Shown piece after piece: positions 26,050 through 36,428 of a DNA stretch of 64,000 bases (position 1 is its first letter; each line of letters starts with the position of its first letter). This DNA comes from Paracoccus sp. (in: a-proteobacteria) (GTDB lineage: Bacteria > Pseudomonadota > Alphaproteobacteria > Rhodobacterales > Rhodobacteraceae): contig NZ_JAUNTW010000001.1 of NCBI RefSeq assembly GCF_030538495.1, forward strand, positions 149,068-213,067. Reading direction: 5' to 3'. A model generated the notes under the pieces. That model saw only the letters and a program-made list of their open reading frames with translations, ran no database searches and was not told where the DNA came from. Both the position numbers and the translations under genes were made by a program.

Positions 26050-27183
26050 GTGAACGCTATCCTCTCGCGCCGTAATCTGACGCGTCTGGCCCTGTGTGGT
26101 GCCATGTCGCTGCTGGCCGCCTGCGCCCTGCCCCGGTCCGGCCCCAGCAAAGAGGAAATCTTTAGCGGCGCGGTCGAACGCGGCGGGAATGCGCATGTGA
26201 TCTTTGTCAACGACCACGTCGCGCGGTCTACGAATTTCGTGCCGAGCTATGGGTTTTCAGCCAGCTTCCGCAATGCGGGACAGGTGGGCGCCGATGACAT
26301 CCGCCCCGGCGACGTGCTGGGCCTGTCGATCTGGGAAAACGTCGATGACGGGCTGCTGACCTCGCTGGGGTCCAGCTCCAGCCAGCTGCAACAGATTCAG
26401 GTGGACAGTCAGGGCTATATCTTTGTTCCCTATGCGGGCCGTGTGCGCGCCGCGGGCAGCACGCCCGACCAGCTGCGCCAGACGATCACCACCCGTCTGT
26501 CGGAACAGACCCCCGACCCGCAGGTCACCGTGACCCGCGTGGCCGGTGACGGCGCCACGGTGTCGGTCATGGGCCGCGTCGGATCGCAGGGCGTGTATTC
26601 GATTGACCGCCCCACCCGCACCCTGTCGGCCATGCTGGCCCGCGCCGGTGGTGTGGCCATCCAGCCCGAAATCGCGGTTGTCACCGTCAAACGCGGGCGT
26701 GAAACCGGGCGCGTCTGGATGACTGATCTGTATGGCAGCACCGCCAACGACATCGCCGTTCGCCCCGGTGACCTGATCGTGGTCGAAGAAGACCGCCGCA
26801 GCTTTACCGCATTGGGCGCGCTTGGCGGGCAGACCCGCGTTCCGATGGGCAGCGAGATGATCAACGGGATCGAGGCGATTGCCTTGGTCGGCGGTCTCAA
26901 CAGCAATCTGGCGGACCCGACCGGCGTGTTCATTCTGCGCGACGAACCGCAATCGGTGGCCAGCCGCGTTCTGGGCAAGCCGGTGAACGGCACGCAGCGC
27001 ATGGCCTATGTTCTGGACCTGACCCGTCCGAACGGGCTGTTTCTGGCGCGCGATTTCACCATCCGCGACGGCGATACGGTCTATGTGACCGAGGCGCCCT
27101 ATGTCCAATGGATGAAAACCTTGGGCGCGTTGACGGGCGGTGTGACCGCTATTGACCGCGCCGCGAATGTGGTTGACCGCTGA
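26050..27183 (+). CDS. Polysaccharide export outer-membrane lipoprotein (Wza/KpsD-like)
   Basis: A 377-residue lipoprotein (lipobox LLAAC, Cys near residue 22). The poly-export domain holds IRPGDVLGLSIWENV and QVDSQGYIFVPYAGRVRAAG, and two SLBB-like units follow (ATVSVMGRVGSQGVYSID; LGALGGQTRVPMGSEMI). It should form the outer-membrane channel for capsule. A GTG at 26050 with AGGAGA upstream is the start; the in-frame ATG at 25942 lies inside kpsS. An inverted repeat GGTCGCG/CGCGACC lies just upstream. Confidence 0.88.
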   Translation: MNAILSRRNLTRLALCGAMSLLAACALPRSGPSKEEIFSGAVERGGNAHVIFVNDHVARSTNFVPSYGFSASFRNAGQVGADDIRPGDVLGLSIWENVDDGLLTSLGSSSSQLQQIQVDSQGYIFVPYAGRVRAAGSTPDQLRQTITTRLSEQTPDPQVTVTRVAGDGATVSVMGRVGSQGVYSIDRPTRTLSAMLARAGGVAIQPEIAVVTVKRGRETGRVWMTDLYGSTANDIAVRPGDLIVVEEDRRSFTALGALGGQTRVPMGSEMINGIEAIALVGGLNSNLADPTGVFILRDEPQSVASRVLGKPVNGTQRMAYVLDLTRPNGLFLARDFTIRDGDTVYVTEAPYVQWMKTLGALTGGVTAIDRAANVVDR

Positions 27184-27218
27184 TCACACGGCTGTTCGTT
27201 TTTAATGGCGGGTTCTGG

Positions 27219-29132
27219 ATGCAGCCACGGCTGCGCCGGATCCTGCATCTGGCGGGCTGGCGGGTGACAACCGGCTGGCCCGGTGCTGGTGATCACATCG
27301 GCATCTGGGGGGCCAGCCCGACCGCATGGCGCGGGCGCGCCATGGCCGCCCGCACCGGCGCACAGGTGATCACGGTCGAAGATGCGTTTTTGCGGTCGGT
27401 CCTGCCGGGTCGAGCATCCGGGCGCATCGCACGACGCGGCCCGGTCGGCCTGCTGATCGACGATTGCGGCGTTCATTTCGACCCGCGCCAACCGTCCGGC
27501 ATGGAAACCCTGATCACCAGCGGCGCGACCGCCGCGCATCAGGACGCCGCCGCCGCGGCGCTTGCCCGTCTGCGCGCCGCGGATCTGTCGAAATACAACG
27601 CCCATGACCCCGACTGTGCCGCGCCGGAACCGGACTATGTTCTGGTCATCGACCAGACCCGAGGTGACGCCGCGCTGATGGGGGCCGGACGTGCGCGCTT
27701 TGTGGAGATGCTGCACGCCGCGCGGGCCGAACATCCCGGCGCGCGAATTGTGATCCGCAGCCATCCCGAAACGGCGGCGGGGTTGCGTCCCGGCCATCTG
27801 ACCCGCGACGACCTGCATCCGGGCGACCGCTTTTGCGACGGGCCGGTGTCGCCATGGCGGTTGGTGACGGGTGCGAGGGCGGTCTATGCCGTCAGTTCGC
27901 AACTGGGATACGAAGCGATGCTGGCGGGCCACCGTCCGCGTCTGTTCGGCCAGCCCTTTTATGCCGGCTGGGGGCTGTCGGATGACGAAACGCCCAATCC
28001 CCGCCGGGGCGATGCGGGGGTGCTGGACCTGTTCGCAGCCTCGCATCTGCTGGGGCCGGTCTGGTATGATCCCTGTCTGGATCGCCTGACCGATTTTGAC
28101 GGCGCGTTAAACCAGATACAGGCCGAAACCCGCGCCTTTCGTCAGGACCGGGACGGCCATACGGCGTCGGGGATGCGACTGTGGAAACGCGGGTTTATCA
28201 ACGCTCATTTCGGCGCGGTGCGGCCGGTGCGGTTTACCAAGCCCGGACCGGATGTGACGCTGGCATGGGGCGCGGACGCCCCCGCCACGGCGGCGCGGGT
28301 CGAAGACGGGTTTCTGCGCTCGCGCGGTTTGGGGGCGGCGCTGACGCCGCCGCTGTCGCTGGTCGCGGATGATCTGGGCATCTATTACGACCCCACCCGC
28401 GCCAGCCGTCTGGAACACCTGATCGCCGCCCAAACGCCGCCCGGAGGGGCCGCGCGCGCCGCCGCGCTGATGGACGCGATCCGCGCGGCGGGGGTGACGA
28501 AATACAACACAGGCCACGCCAGCCCCCTGCCCCCGCGCGACGGTCGCCCGGTGATTCTGGTGCCGGGGCAGGTCGAAAACGACGCGTCGATCCGGTTGGG
28601 CGCGGGGGCCGAACGCAGCAATCTGGCGCTGCTGGAACGGGTGCGGGCGGAAAACCCCGGCGCGATGATCGTTTACAAACCGCATCCCGATGTGGAATCG
28701 GGCCTGCGTCCCGGCATCATCGCGCCGGATGATCTGGCGCGTCTGGCCGATCACGTCGCCCGCGACGCCAACCCCGATGCGCTGCTGGCGCAGGTCGATG
28801 GCGTCTGGACCATCACATCGACGCTGGGGTTCGAGGCCCTGATGCGCGGCGTTCCCGTGGTGACTCTGGGCGCGCCGTTTTACGCGGGCTGGGGCCTGAC
28901 GCGCGATCTGGGGCCGGTGCCGGTGCGGCGTCTGGCGCGGCCCGATCTGGCGGGGTTGGTTCACGCCTGCCTGATTGATTATCCGCGCTATCGCGACCCG
29001 ATCAGTGGCCTGCCCTGCCCGGCTGAAACCGCCGTTGCGCGGCTGAGGGACGGAGTGCCAGCACGCCCCGGCCTGCGCCTGCTGGCCAAGGCGCAGGGGC
29101 TGCTGGCCGGTTACGCATGGTTGTGGCGTTAA
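27219..29132 (+). CDS. kpsC: Capsule polysaccharide biosynthesis protein KpsC
   Basis: At least 637 residues, with two tandem KpsC/Kdo-transferase units. Each has a VEDAFLRS or VEDGFLRS motif, an (I/A)DDxGxxxDP block ([22 protein letters not shown]), SKYN/TKYN, a [17 protein letters not shown] loop and a FYAGWG end motif. It builds the beta-Kdo linker of capsules. The first ATG is 27219, but the codons just upstream encode LFVFNGGFW, which resembles the start of other KpsC proteins, so the real start may be a CTG or ATC near 27180-27183 overlapping the wza stop. It ends overlapping rlmE by 4 nt. Confidence 0.9.
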   Translation: MQPRLRRILHLAGWRVTTGWPGAGDHIGIWGASPTAWRGRAMAARTGAQVITVEDAFLRSVLPGRASGRIARRGPVGLLIDDCGVHFDPRQPSGMETLITSGATAAHQDAAAAALARLRAADLSKYNAHDPDCAAPEPDYVLVIDQTRGDAALMGAGRARFVEMLHAARAEHPGARIVIRSHPETAAGLRPGHLTRDDLHPGDRFCDGPVSPWRLVTGARAVYAVSSQLGYEAMLAGHRPRLFGQPFYAGWGLSDDETPNPRRGDAGVLDLFAASHLLGPVWYDPCLDRLTDFDGALNQIQAETRAFRQDRDGHTASGMRLWKRGFINAHFGAVRPVRFTKPGPDVTLAWGADAPATAARVEDGFLRSRGLGAALTPPLSLVADDLGIYYDPTRASRLEHLIAAQTPPGGAARAAALMDAIRAAGVTKYNTGHASPLPPRDGRPVILVPGQVENDASIRLGAGAERSNLALLERVRAENPGAMIVYKPHPDVESGLRPGIIAPDDLARLADHVARDANPDALLAQVDGVWTITSTLGFEALMRGVPVVTLGAPFYAGWGLTRDLGPVPVRRLARPDLAGLVHACLIDYPRYRDPISGLPCPAETAVARLRDGVPARPGLRLLAKAQGLLAGYAWLWR

Positions 29133-29878
29133 TCGTCAGTGTCCGGCGTCTGACGCCCCCGAAACCCCTGAGCGACAACGAATTTTTCCGATGAATCGCT
29201 GCGGCTTGCCGGGGGTTTGACATTCGCAACCTTATCAAAGTTGCGTTTCAACATCGCCTGCATTTCCGCCTCGGCCCCGCCCGCCAGAACCTTGGCCACA
29301 AAGGTGCCGCCCGGTTCCAGCACGTCAAAGGCCAGTTGCGCCGCCGCCTCGACCAAGGCCACGATGCGCAGGTGGTCGGTGCCTTTGTGACCCGACGACG
29401 CGGCGGCCATGTCGGACATCACCACATCGGCGGGACCGCCCAGCCATTCCTTGACCTGATCATCGGCGCCGTCGGCCAGAAAATCCAGCTGATGCACCTC
29501 GGCCCCGGCGATCGGCGCGACCTCTTGCAGGTCAACACCGACAACGCGGCCCACGGCCTTGCCGGATTTTTCGCCCAGCGCGTTGACGCGCGCCACGGCG
29601 ACCTGACACCACCCCCCCGGCGCACAGCCCAGATCAACGACCCGCGCCCCCGGCACCAGAAAGCGGTATTTATCGTCCAATTCCAATATCTTATAGGCCG
29701 CGCGCCCGCGATAGCCTTCGCGTTTGGCGCGCGTGACATAGGGGTCGTTCAACTGCCGTTCCAGCCACAGCTTCGACGACAGCTTGCGCCCCTTGGCGGT
29801 TTTGACCCGCACGCGCAAATCGCGTTGCCCGCGCCCGCTGGTTTTGCCCGCGCGGCTGGTCGGTGCTTTGGTCATCAT
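29129..29878 (-). CDS. rlmE: 23S rRNA 2'-O-ribose U2552 methyltransferase RlmE (FtsJ)
   Basis: A 249-residue SAM-dependent methyltransferase. It shows [22 protein letters not shown] motif [17 protein letters not shown] and [22 protein letters not shown] with the catalytic Asp, followed by [12 protein letters not shown] with the catalytic Lys. A basic N-terminal extension of about 30 residues is present. The ATG overlaps the ppx stop as ATGA. Confidence 0.95.
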   Translation of the reverse strand: MMTKAPTSRAGKTSGRGQRDLRVRVKTAKGRKLSSKLWLERQLNDPYVTRAKREGYRGRAAYKILELDDKYRFLVPGARVVDLGCAPGGWCQVAVARVNALGEKSGKAVGRVVGVDLQEVAPIAGAEVHQLDFLADGADDQVKEWLGGPADVVMSDMAAASSGHKGTDHLRIVALVEAAAQLAFDVLEPGGTFVAKVLAGGAEAEMQAMLKRNFDKVANVKPPASRSDSSEKFVVAQGFRGRQTPDTDD

Positions 29879-30996
29879 GCTACTCCGTTCATTCCGTCGG
29901 GGGTCAACACCCCGTCGCGCACCATCTGCGCATAGAGCAATCCTTCGCGCAGGCCGCGATCCGCCACCGATAACCGGCTGGTCGGCCAGATGCGCATTAA
30001 TGTTTGCAAAATCGCCGCGCCCGACATGATCAGGGCGTGGCGTTCGCGCCCGATCCGGGGATCCGCGCGCCGCCCTTCGGGGCCAAGCGCCAGATAGGAA
30101 TGGATCACACGGTCGATCTGATCGCTGGTCATTTGCAGCCCGTCAACCTTGGTCCGGTCGTAACGGCGCAGCCCCAGATAGCTGGCGGCAACGGTCGTCA
30201 CCGTGCCGGACGTGCCGATGATCTGAAACCCGTCATCCGGCGCGCCATTGGCATAGGGGGTAAACCCGGCCAAGGCTTCTTCAAAAAACCAGCTCATCAG
30301 GGCGAAACGGCCCTGATCGTCTTCGACATCCGCGAATTGATCGCGCAGCGTGGCCACGCCCAGAGGCACGCTGATCCAGTCCACGACGCGCGCGCCGCCG
30401 GGGCGCGGATTGGCGAAGCCGTCCGACAGGCGCATAATCGCGCGCGGGCGTTCGCGGGGTTCGACATCTTCAAGGTCGATCCACACCAATTCGGTGGACC
30501 CGCCGCCAATATCGACGACCATCAGCGTATCGGTTTTGTGGCTGACCAGAGGCGCGCAGGAAATGACGGCCAGACGGGCTTCTTCCTCGGCGCCGATCAC
30601 CTCGACCGGCAGGCCGGTTTCGCGGCGGATGGTGCGCATGAAATCGCGGCTGTTGCGGGCGCGGCGGCAGGCTTCGGTCGCGACCAGCCGCATCTGTCCG
30701 ACGCCGTGCTGTTCCAGCTTGCGTCGGCACACCTGAAGGGCGTGAACGGTGCGCGCCATCGACCCGCGGGACAGCCGCCCCGAAGCCTCCAGCCCATGTC
30801 CAAGCTGAACCGGCTTGGAAAAGCTGTCGATGACCTGAAACTGATTGCCCGTCGGTCGCGCAATCAGCATCCGGCACGAATTTGTGCCAAGGTCCAGGGC
30901 GGCATACAGCCCCCCGTCCCTGGGTTGTCGGGTGCCTGACGGCTCGACCGTATTTATCGGGAACGCGTCTGCACCCGCAGGACGCTTGGGCGTCAT
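29875..30996 (-). CDS. ppx: Exopolyphosphatase / guanosine pentaphosphatase (Ppx/GppA)
   Basis: A 373-residue ASKHA-fold phosphatase with the two phosphate loops [14 protein letters not shown] and [14 protein letters not shown] and the [16 protein letters not shown] segment. It hydrolyses polyphosphate or pppGpp. The start at 30996 follows GGAGGG. It forms a two-gene operon with rlmE by ATGA overlap, a common alphaproteobacterial pairing. Confidence 0.92.
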   Translation of the reverse strand: MTPKRPAGADAFPINTVEPSGTRQPRDGGLYAALDLGTNSCRMLIARPTGNQFQVIDSFSKPVQLGHGLEASGRLSRGSMARTVHALQVCRRKLEQHGVGQMRLVATEACRRARNSRDFMRTIRRETGLPVEVIGAEEEARLAVISCAPLVSHKTDTLMVVDIGGGSTELVWIDLEDVEPRERPRAIMRLSDGFANPRPGGARVVDWISVPLGVATLRDQFADVEDDQGRFALMSWFFEEALAGFTPYANGAPDDGFQIIGTSGTVTTVAASYLGLRRYDRTKVDGLQMTSDQIDRVIHSYLALGPEGRRADPRIGRERHALIMSGAAILQTLMRIWPTSRLSVADRGLREGLLYAQMVRDGVLTPDGMNGVA

Positions 30997-31053
30997 AGGT
31001 CACGCCCTCCGAATACTAAGTTAAGGAAAACGTAACCTGCCCCGCGCCGACGA

Positions 31054-32823
31054 TCAAGGGGCGGTTATCTTTTGTTTGGATGCACCGCAGAAATTGCACA
31101 TATCCGGCGTCAGCGCGGCGATTGCGTCCCATTGCGACAAAAACACCTGTCCCGTCAGATCGTCCAGAAAATGCGACCGGCGCAGGCGGTCCATGACTGG
31201 GCCTTTCACCTCGGACAGGTGCAGGGTGACGTTCATGGATGCCAGTTGGTCATTCATCGCGGTCAGCGTCTCCAGTGCCGACAAATCAATGCTGTTGATC
31301 GCCGGACACATCAGCACCACATGCCGGATGTCAGGGCTGGCGGTCACGCGGTCCAGAACGGCATCCCCCAGCATCCGGGCATTGGCGAAATACAGGCTTT
31401 CGTCGATGCGGATGGTTAACAGGCAGGGATCGGTCTGCACCTGATGGCGCAGGATGTTGCGGAAATGCTGGGTTCCGGGGACGAGGCCCACCTCGGCCAT
31501 ATGCGGGCGGGATGTGTTCCACAGATGCAGCGCCACCGACAGGATCACCCCGGCCGACACGCCGGTTTCAACCCCCAGCACTAGCGTTAACAGGATCGTC
31601 ACCGCCACGGCGGCAAAATCGGCGCGGCTGTAATCCCACGCATGGCGCAGCACCGACAGATTGACCAGCGACAGCACCGCAACAATGATCGTCGCGGCCA
31701 GCGTGGCGTTTGGCAGGTAATAAACCAGCGGCGTGAACGCGACCGCCGCCACGGCCAGCCCCACGGCGGTAAACGCCCCCGCCGCAGGTGTGCGCGCCCC
31801 CGCATCGTCATTGACCACCGACCGGGCAAAGCCGCCCGTCACCGGATAACCGCCGGTGAACGCCGCGCCCAGATTCGCAGCGCCCAGCCCGATCAGTTCC
31901 TGATCCGGGTTGATCCGCTGACGTTTCCGCGCGGCCAGCGTTTGCGCCACGCTGACCGATTCGACAAAGCCGATCACGGAAATCAGCAGCGCCGGCACCA
32001 GCAGCGCGCGAATCAGGTCCAGCGATGCGGCGGGTATGGTCAGGGGCGGCAGGCTGGCCGGGACTGGGCCGACCACGGCCACCCCTTGCGCGGTCAGCTG
32101 CAACCCCCACACCGCCAGAGTCGTCACCGCAACCACGGCCACGGGCGCGGCCCGCGCGATCATCCCCGCCGCCGTGTCGTTCAGGCCCAGCCGACGCAGC
32201 GCGGGCTTCATCCCCTGCCGCGCCCAAAACAAAAACGCCGCAGCAGCCCCGCCGATCAACAACGTGATCAGGTTGATCTGCCCAACCCCGCGCGCCAGCC
32301 CCGCCAGCATCTGCGGCAGGGTCTGACCGCCCGCATGGATGCCCAAGATATGCTGCATCTGCCCCACCGCGATCAAAATACCCGATGCGGTGATGAACCC
32401 GGCGATCACCGGATGCGACAGGAAATTCGCCAGAAAGCCCAGCCGGAACACCCCCATCAGCACCAAAATCCCGCCCGACATGGCGGCCAGAGTCAGCGCG
32501 GCAGCGGCATATCCCGCCGTTCCCTGTTGCGCGACCTGCCCAATCGCCGCCGCCGTCATCAGCGACACGACCGCCACCGGCCCCACGGCCAGCGACCCCG
32601 ATGTGCCAAACACCGCATAAAGCATGATCGGCACGATCGAGGCATAGATCCCCGCCTGAGGCGGCAGCCCCGCCAGCATCGCATAGGCCAGCGACTGCGG
32701 AATCAGCATGATGGTGACGATCACCGCCGCCATCAGATCATCGCGCAGCATTTCGCGCGTGTAACGCCGCCCCCAGTCCAGAACCGGAAAGATTCGCGCC
32801 AGATGGGTTTTGTTCATATCCAT
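31054..32823 (-). CDS. SulP-family anion (sulfate) permease
   Basis: A 589-residue SLC26/SulP transporter. It starts with the conserved MLIPQSLAYAMLAGLPPQAGIYASIVP, has about 10-12 hydrophobic helices, an NPDQELIGLGAANLGAAFTGGYPVTGGFARS segment, and a C-terminal STAS domain (LTIRIDESLYFANARML near residue 455, AINSIDLSALETL). It lies 24 nt after the persulfide-dioxygenase-like gene on the same strand, which suggests transport of sulfate or sulfite produced by sulfide oxidation. The start may be 32823 or 32817. Confidence 0.88.
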   Translation of the reverse strand: MDMNKTHLARIFPVLDWGRRYTREMLRDDLMAAVIVTIMLIPQSLAYAMLAGLPPQAGIYASIVPIMLYAVFGTSGSLAVGPVAVVSLMTAAAIGQVAQQGTAGYAAAALTLAAMSGGILVLMGVFRLGFLANFLSHPVIAGFITASGILIAVGQMQHILGIHAGGQTLPQMLAGLARGVGQINLITLLIGGAAAAFLFWARQGMKPALRRLGLNDTAAGMIARAAPVAVVAVTTLAVWGLQLTAQGVAVVGPVPASLPPLTIPAASLDLIRALLVPALLISVIGFVESVSVAQTLAARKRQRINPDQELIGLGAANLGAAFTGGYPVTGGFARSVVNDDAGARTPAAGAFTAVGLAVAAVAFTPLVYYLPNATLAATIIVAVLSLVNLSVLRHAWDYSRADFAAVAVTILLTLVLGVETGVSAGVILSVALHLWNTSRPHMAEVGLVPGTQHFRNILRHQVQTDPCLLTIRIDESLYFANARMLGDAVLDRVTASPDIRHVVLMCPAINSIDLSALETLTAMNDQLASMNVTLHLSEVKGPVMDRLRRSHFLDDLTGQVFLSQWDAIAALTPDMCNFCGASKQKITAP

Positions 32824-32847
32824 AGCCCCGCTTTACCACGCATGACT

Positions 32848-33732
32848 TTACAGCCGGTTAACGGGAACCTTTAGCATCGGGGTGCCGTCATCATCGGTCG
32901 GCACCTCGCCCGCGCGCATATTGACCTGCAAAGATGGGATAATCAGGCGCGGCATGTCCAGAGTGGCGTCGCGGGCCTGACGCATCCGCACAAATTCCTG
33001 ACGGCTGACGCCTCCGCCGACATGGATATTGTCGGCGCGCTGCTGAGCGACCGTGCTTTCCCAGCGGATCACCCGGCCGTCGGGGCCGTAATCATGGCAC
33101 ATGAACAGCCGCATATCGTCAGGCAGCGCCAGAACGCGCTGAATACTGTCATACAACACACCCGCATCGCCGCCGGGGAAATCGGCGCGGGCGGAACCTC
33201 CGTCCGGCATGAACAGCGTGTCGCCCACAAAGGCCGCATTGCCCACAACATGCGTCATGCAGGCCGGCGTATGCCCCGGCGTCAGCATCGCAAAGGCGGT
33301 CATGCCGCCGATCTGATAGGTGTCTCCGTCGCGGAACAGGCGGTCAAACTGGCTGCCGTCGCGCTGAAATTCGGTGCCTTCGTTAAAGATTTTGCCGAAG
33401 GTGTCCTGAACCACGCGGATATGTTCGCCAATCCCGATCTGCCCGCCCAGTTGATCCTGCACATACGGCGCGGCGGATAGGTGGTCGGCGTGAACATGGG
33501 TTTCGATGATCCATTCCAGCCGCAAACCATTGTCGCGGATATGGTTTATCAGCGCATCCGCGCCCTCATGCGTGATCCGCCCGGCGGCATAGTCAATGTC
33601 CATCACCGAATCAATAATCGCGCAAGCGTCGGATTCCGGATCCCGCACAACATAACTGATCGTGTTCGTCTGGTCGTCAAAGAACCCCGTCACTTGGGGA
33701 AGGATCGACATATCAACGGGATAGGTGGTCAT
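32848..33732 (-). CDS. blh: MBL-fold hydrolase, persulfide dioxygenase-like (Blh)
   Basis: A 294-residue metallo-beta-lactamase-fold protein with the metal motif ETHVHADHLSAAPY, the second His in TPGHTPACMTHVV, Asp in FVGDTLFMPDGGSARADFPGG and His in FMCHDYGPDGR. The motif set resembles ETHE1/Blh enzymes that oxidise glutathione persulfide. It forms a unit with the SulP gene. A GAGG site precedes the ATG, and a possible sulfide-responsive operator sits 26-41 nt upstream. Confidence 0.85.
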   Translation of the reverse strand: MTTYPVDMSILPQVTGFFDDQTNTISYVVRDPESDACAIIDSVMDIDYAAGRITHEGADALINHIRDNGLRLEWIIETHVHADHLSAAPYVQDQLGGQIGIGEHIRVVQDTFGKIFNEGTEFQRDGSQFDRLFRDGDTYQIGGMTAFAMLTPGHTPACMTHVVGNAAFVGDTLFMPDGGSARADFPGGDAGVLYDSIQRVLALPDDMRLFMCHDYGPDGRVIRWESTVAQQRADNIHVGGGVSRQEFVRMRQARDATLDMPRLIIPSLQVNMRAGEVPTDDDGTPMLKVPVNRL

Positions 33733-33757
33733 GGGATCCTCTTATTGTTAAGGTCAA

Positions 33758-33773
33758 TTTCATATTCACGAAA
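33758..33773. promoter_or_regulatory. Possible SqrR/BigR-type operator
   Basis: The inverted repeat TTTC-n8-GAAA has the same geometry as the ATTC-n8-GAAT site I recall for the sulfide-responsive repressor SqrR. It lies in the AT-rich gap between blh (-) and trkH (+). The match is partial and no regulator gene is nearby. Confidence 0.35.
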
Positions 33774-33830
33774 ACATACGTCAAGCCCCGCACCATTGAC
33801 GGCGCGCCAGCAACCCGGCAAGCAATCACT

Positions 33831-35282
33831 ATGACAGACCTTCGCCCGGTGGCCCATCCGATTGGTAAAATCATCACAGCCATGGGGGCCACCATGCTGC
33901 TGCCGATGGCGGTTGATCTGTGGCATGGCGACGACCATGGCTGGGTGTTTCTGGAATCGGCGGTCATCACGGTGGTGCTGGGCCTGCTGATCGCCACGGC
34001 GACGCAGAACCATGACGGGCGGCTGACGGTGCGGCAGGCGTTTCTGTTAACGTCAGGGCTGTGGGCGGTGCTGCCGGTGGTGGGGGCGGTGCCGCTGATG
34101 CTGGGCCAGCCGGGGGCCAGCCTGACCGATGCCTATTTCGAAGCGATGTCGGGCTTTACCACCACCGGCACCACGGTGTTTCCCGAACTGAACGGACTGC
34201 CGCGCGGAACGCATCTGTGGCGCGCGATCCTGCAATGGCTGGGCGGATTGGGGATCGTCGTGGTCGCCATGATCTTTCTGCCCGCGATGAAGGTCGGGGG
34301 GATGCAGTTTTTCCGGTCCGAAGGCTTTGACACCGGCGGCAAATCTCTGCCCCGCGCCGGTGAAATCGCCTTGGAAATCACGCTGGTCTATGCGGCGATG
34401 ACGGTGGCCTGCGCGTTGACCTATATCATGCTGGGGATGACGGGGTTTGACGCCATTATCCACGCGCTGACGACCTGTTCCACCGGCGGGTTTTCGAATT
34501 ACGACGCCAGTTTCGGGGCTTATATCGGCGGGCCGGAATGGGCGGCTGTGGTGTTTATGCTGATGGCGTCGGTGCCGTTTATCCGCATGGTGCAACTGGC
34601 CCGAGGCGACGCCGCGCCCATCTGGCAGGATGTGCAAATCCGCGCCTATCTGCGGTGGGTCGCCTATGCCTGCGCGGCGATTATCCTGTTCCGGCTGGTG
34701 ATGCCACCCGCGACCGACGCCCCCGGCGCGATGATCCGGGAAACGGTGTTTAACACGGTGTCCACCTTTTCGGGGACGGGCTATGCGTCGGCGAACCTGC
34801 CGGGCTGGGGGCATTTTCCGGTGGTCATTCTGGTGCTGGTCGGGCTGATAGGCGGCTGCACCGGGTCAACCACTTGTTCGGTTAAGGTGTTCCGCTATCT
34901 GGTGCTGCTGCAAGCCGTGCGGGCGCAAATCCGGCGGATGTATTCGCCGCATCGCGTCTATCCCCTGCGGTATGAGGGGCGCCCCTTGGACGGCGATGTG
35001 GTCAATTCGGTGATGGCGTTTTTCACGCTGTTTATGCTCAGCTTTGGCTTGTTGATCGTGGGGCTGTCGCTGACCGGGCTGCATCCGCGCACGGCGCTGA
35101 CGGGGGCGTGGACCGCGATTGCGAATGTCGGCCATGTCTGGGGACCCGAGGTGACGGCGAACGGATCGGTCGCCAACCTGCCCCCTTCGGCCAAGTGGCT
35201 GATGATCATCGGCATGTATCTGGGGCGGCTGGAACTGGTCGCGGTTCTGGTGCTGTTTTTGCCGCGATTCTGGCGCGATTAA
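33831..35282 (+). CDS. trkH: Trk-type potassium uptake membrane subunit TrkH
   Basis: A 483-residue integral membrane protein of the TrkH/KtrB family with four pore loops: MSGFTTTGTTVFPEL, TTCSTGGFSNYDASFG, STFSGTGYASANLP and ANVGHVWGPEV. It takes up K+ with TrkA. The gene has no partner here; trkA is probably elsewhere. It is divergent from blh, and its stop overlaps the convergent MFS gene by 4 nt. Confidence 0.9.
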   Translation: MTDLRPVAHPIGKIITAMGATMLLPMAVDLWHGDDHGWVFLESAVITVVLGLLIATATQNHDGRLTVRQAFLLTSGLWAVLPVVGAVPLMLGQPGASLTDAYFEAMSGFTTTGTTVFPELNGLPRGTHLWRAILQWLGGLGIVVVAMIFLPAMKVGGMQFFRSEGFDTGGKSLPRAGEIALEITLVYAAMTVACALTYIMLGMTGFDAIIHALTTCSTGGFSNYDASFGAYIGGPEWAAVVFMLMASVPFIRMVQLARGDAAPIWQDVQIRAYLRWVAYACAAIILFRLVMPPATDAPGAMIRETVFNTVSTFSGTGYASANLPGWGHFPVVILVLVGLIGGCTGSTTCSVKVFRYLVLLQAVRAQIRRMYSPHRVYPLRYEGRPLDGDVVNSVMAFFTLFMLSFGLLIVGLSLTGLHPRTALTGAWTAIANVGHVWGPEVTANGSVANLPPSAKWLMIIGMYLGRLELVAVLVLFLPRFWRD

Positions 35283-36418
35283 CCGGCGTCAAAATCGGCC
35301 ATACGCACCAGATGCGACAGAAATAACGGGATCAGCACCAATCCGGCCAATGCCAGATACACCACTGAAAAGCCCGTGCGTTCGGCCACAAACCCGATAG
35401 AGGCCGGGGCCAGCAGGATACCGGAATAACCCATCATGGTGACAACCGACAGCCCCATCCCGGCGGCCAGCCCCGGCACGTTTCCGGCGGCGGAAAACGC
35501 GATCGGCACCATATTCGCCACCCCCAGCCCCGTGATGGCAAAGCCCGCAATCGCCATACCCGGCACTGGCGCGGCCCCGGCGATGACCAGCCCGATCATC
35601 GCCACCACAGCACTGATCCGCAGCGTTTTCACCGCGCCGAACCGGCGGCGGATGTCGTCGCCCAGAAACCGCATCACCGCCATCGTCCCCGCACAGGCGG
35701 CAAAGCCCCAACCGGCGACGGCCAGCGACGCGCCCATCTCGCGTTCCAGATACACGGCGGCCCAGTCCAGAATCGCGCCCTCGGAAATCATGGAACACAG
35801 CGCGACCAGCCCCAACAGGTAAGGCAGAGGCGATGACGGCAGGCGCAGCGGCACCCGCGCGGCATCCGGTTCCGGCGCGTCCTGCAAGATACGCGGCAGC
35901 GCAAAGGCCAGAATCGCGGCGAACAGCGCGCTCATCAGAACGGAATGGGCAAACTCGCCCATCCGCAGGATCAGCCAGCCGCCCGCGCCAGACCCGACCA
36001 AAGCGCCAAGGCTCCAGAACCCATGACAGGATGACATGATCGCGCGGCGGCGGACCCGTTCGACCGCAACTGCATTGGCGTTCATCGGCACATCCATGCC
36101 GCCAATCAGACCGCCAAACAGCGCCACAGCAAGGGCGACCGAGACAAATCCCGGCGCAATCGAAATCCAGATCAGCGACGGGATCGTGAGCAGCGCCGCC
36201 AGACGCACGGCAAAGGCCGACCCCCGCCGCGCCGTCAACGCGCCAAAGACCGGCATCATGGCAATCGACCCCAGCCCAAGGCCCAGAACGATCAGCCCGG
36301 CCATGGCCTCATCAATCTGCAACCGCGCCATCAGCGTGGGGATTTTCGGCGCCCAACTGCCGACCAGCAGACCATTGCTGAAAAACAACGCCGATACGGC
36401 GACGCGCGCGGGATCCAA
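35279..36418 (-). CDS. MFS transporter
   Basis: A 379-residue major facilitator with about 12 hydrophobic helices. It begins VAVSALFFSNGLLVGSWAPKIPTLM and has a GSIAMMPVFGALTARRGS loop (motif A region) and a central loop around residue 190. The start is the TTG at 36418 with AAGGGG six bases upstream; the in-frame ATG at 36478 lies within the upstream dehydrogenase gene. It starts 10 nt after that gene stops, so they form one operon. Substrate unknown; export of a hydroxyacid or sugar is possible. Confidence 0.8.
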   Translation of the reverse strand: MDPARVAVSALFFSNGLLVGSWAPKIPTLMARLQIDEAMAGLIVLGLGLGSIAMMPVFGALTARRGSAFAVRLAALLTIPSLIWISIAPGFVSVALAVALFGGLIGGMDVPMNANAVAVERVRRRAIMSSCHGFWSLGALVGSGAGGWLILRMGEFAHSVLMSALFAAILAFALPRILQDAPEPDAARVPLRLPSSPLPYLLGLVALCSMISEGAILDWAAVYLEREMGASLAVAGWGFAACAGTMAVMRFLGDDIRRRFGAVKTLRISAVVAMIGLVIAGAAPVPGMAIAGFAITGLGVANMVPIAFSAAGNVPGLAAGMGLSVVTMMGYSGILLAPASIGFVAERTGFSVVYLALAGLVLIPLFLSHLVRMADFDAG

Positions 36419-36428
36419 TCGCGGCCCC

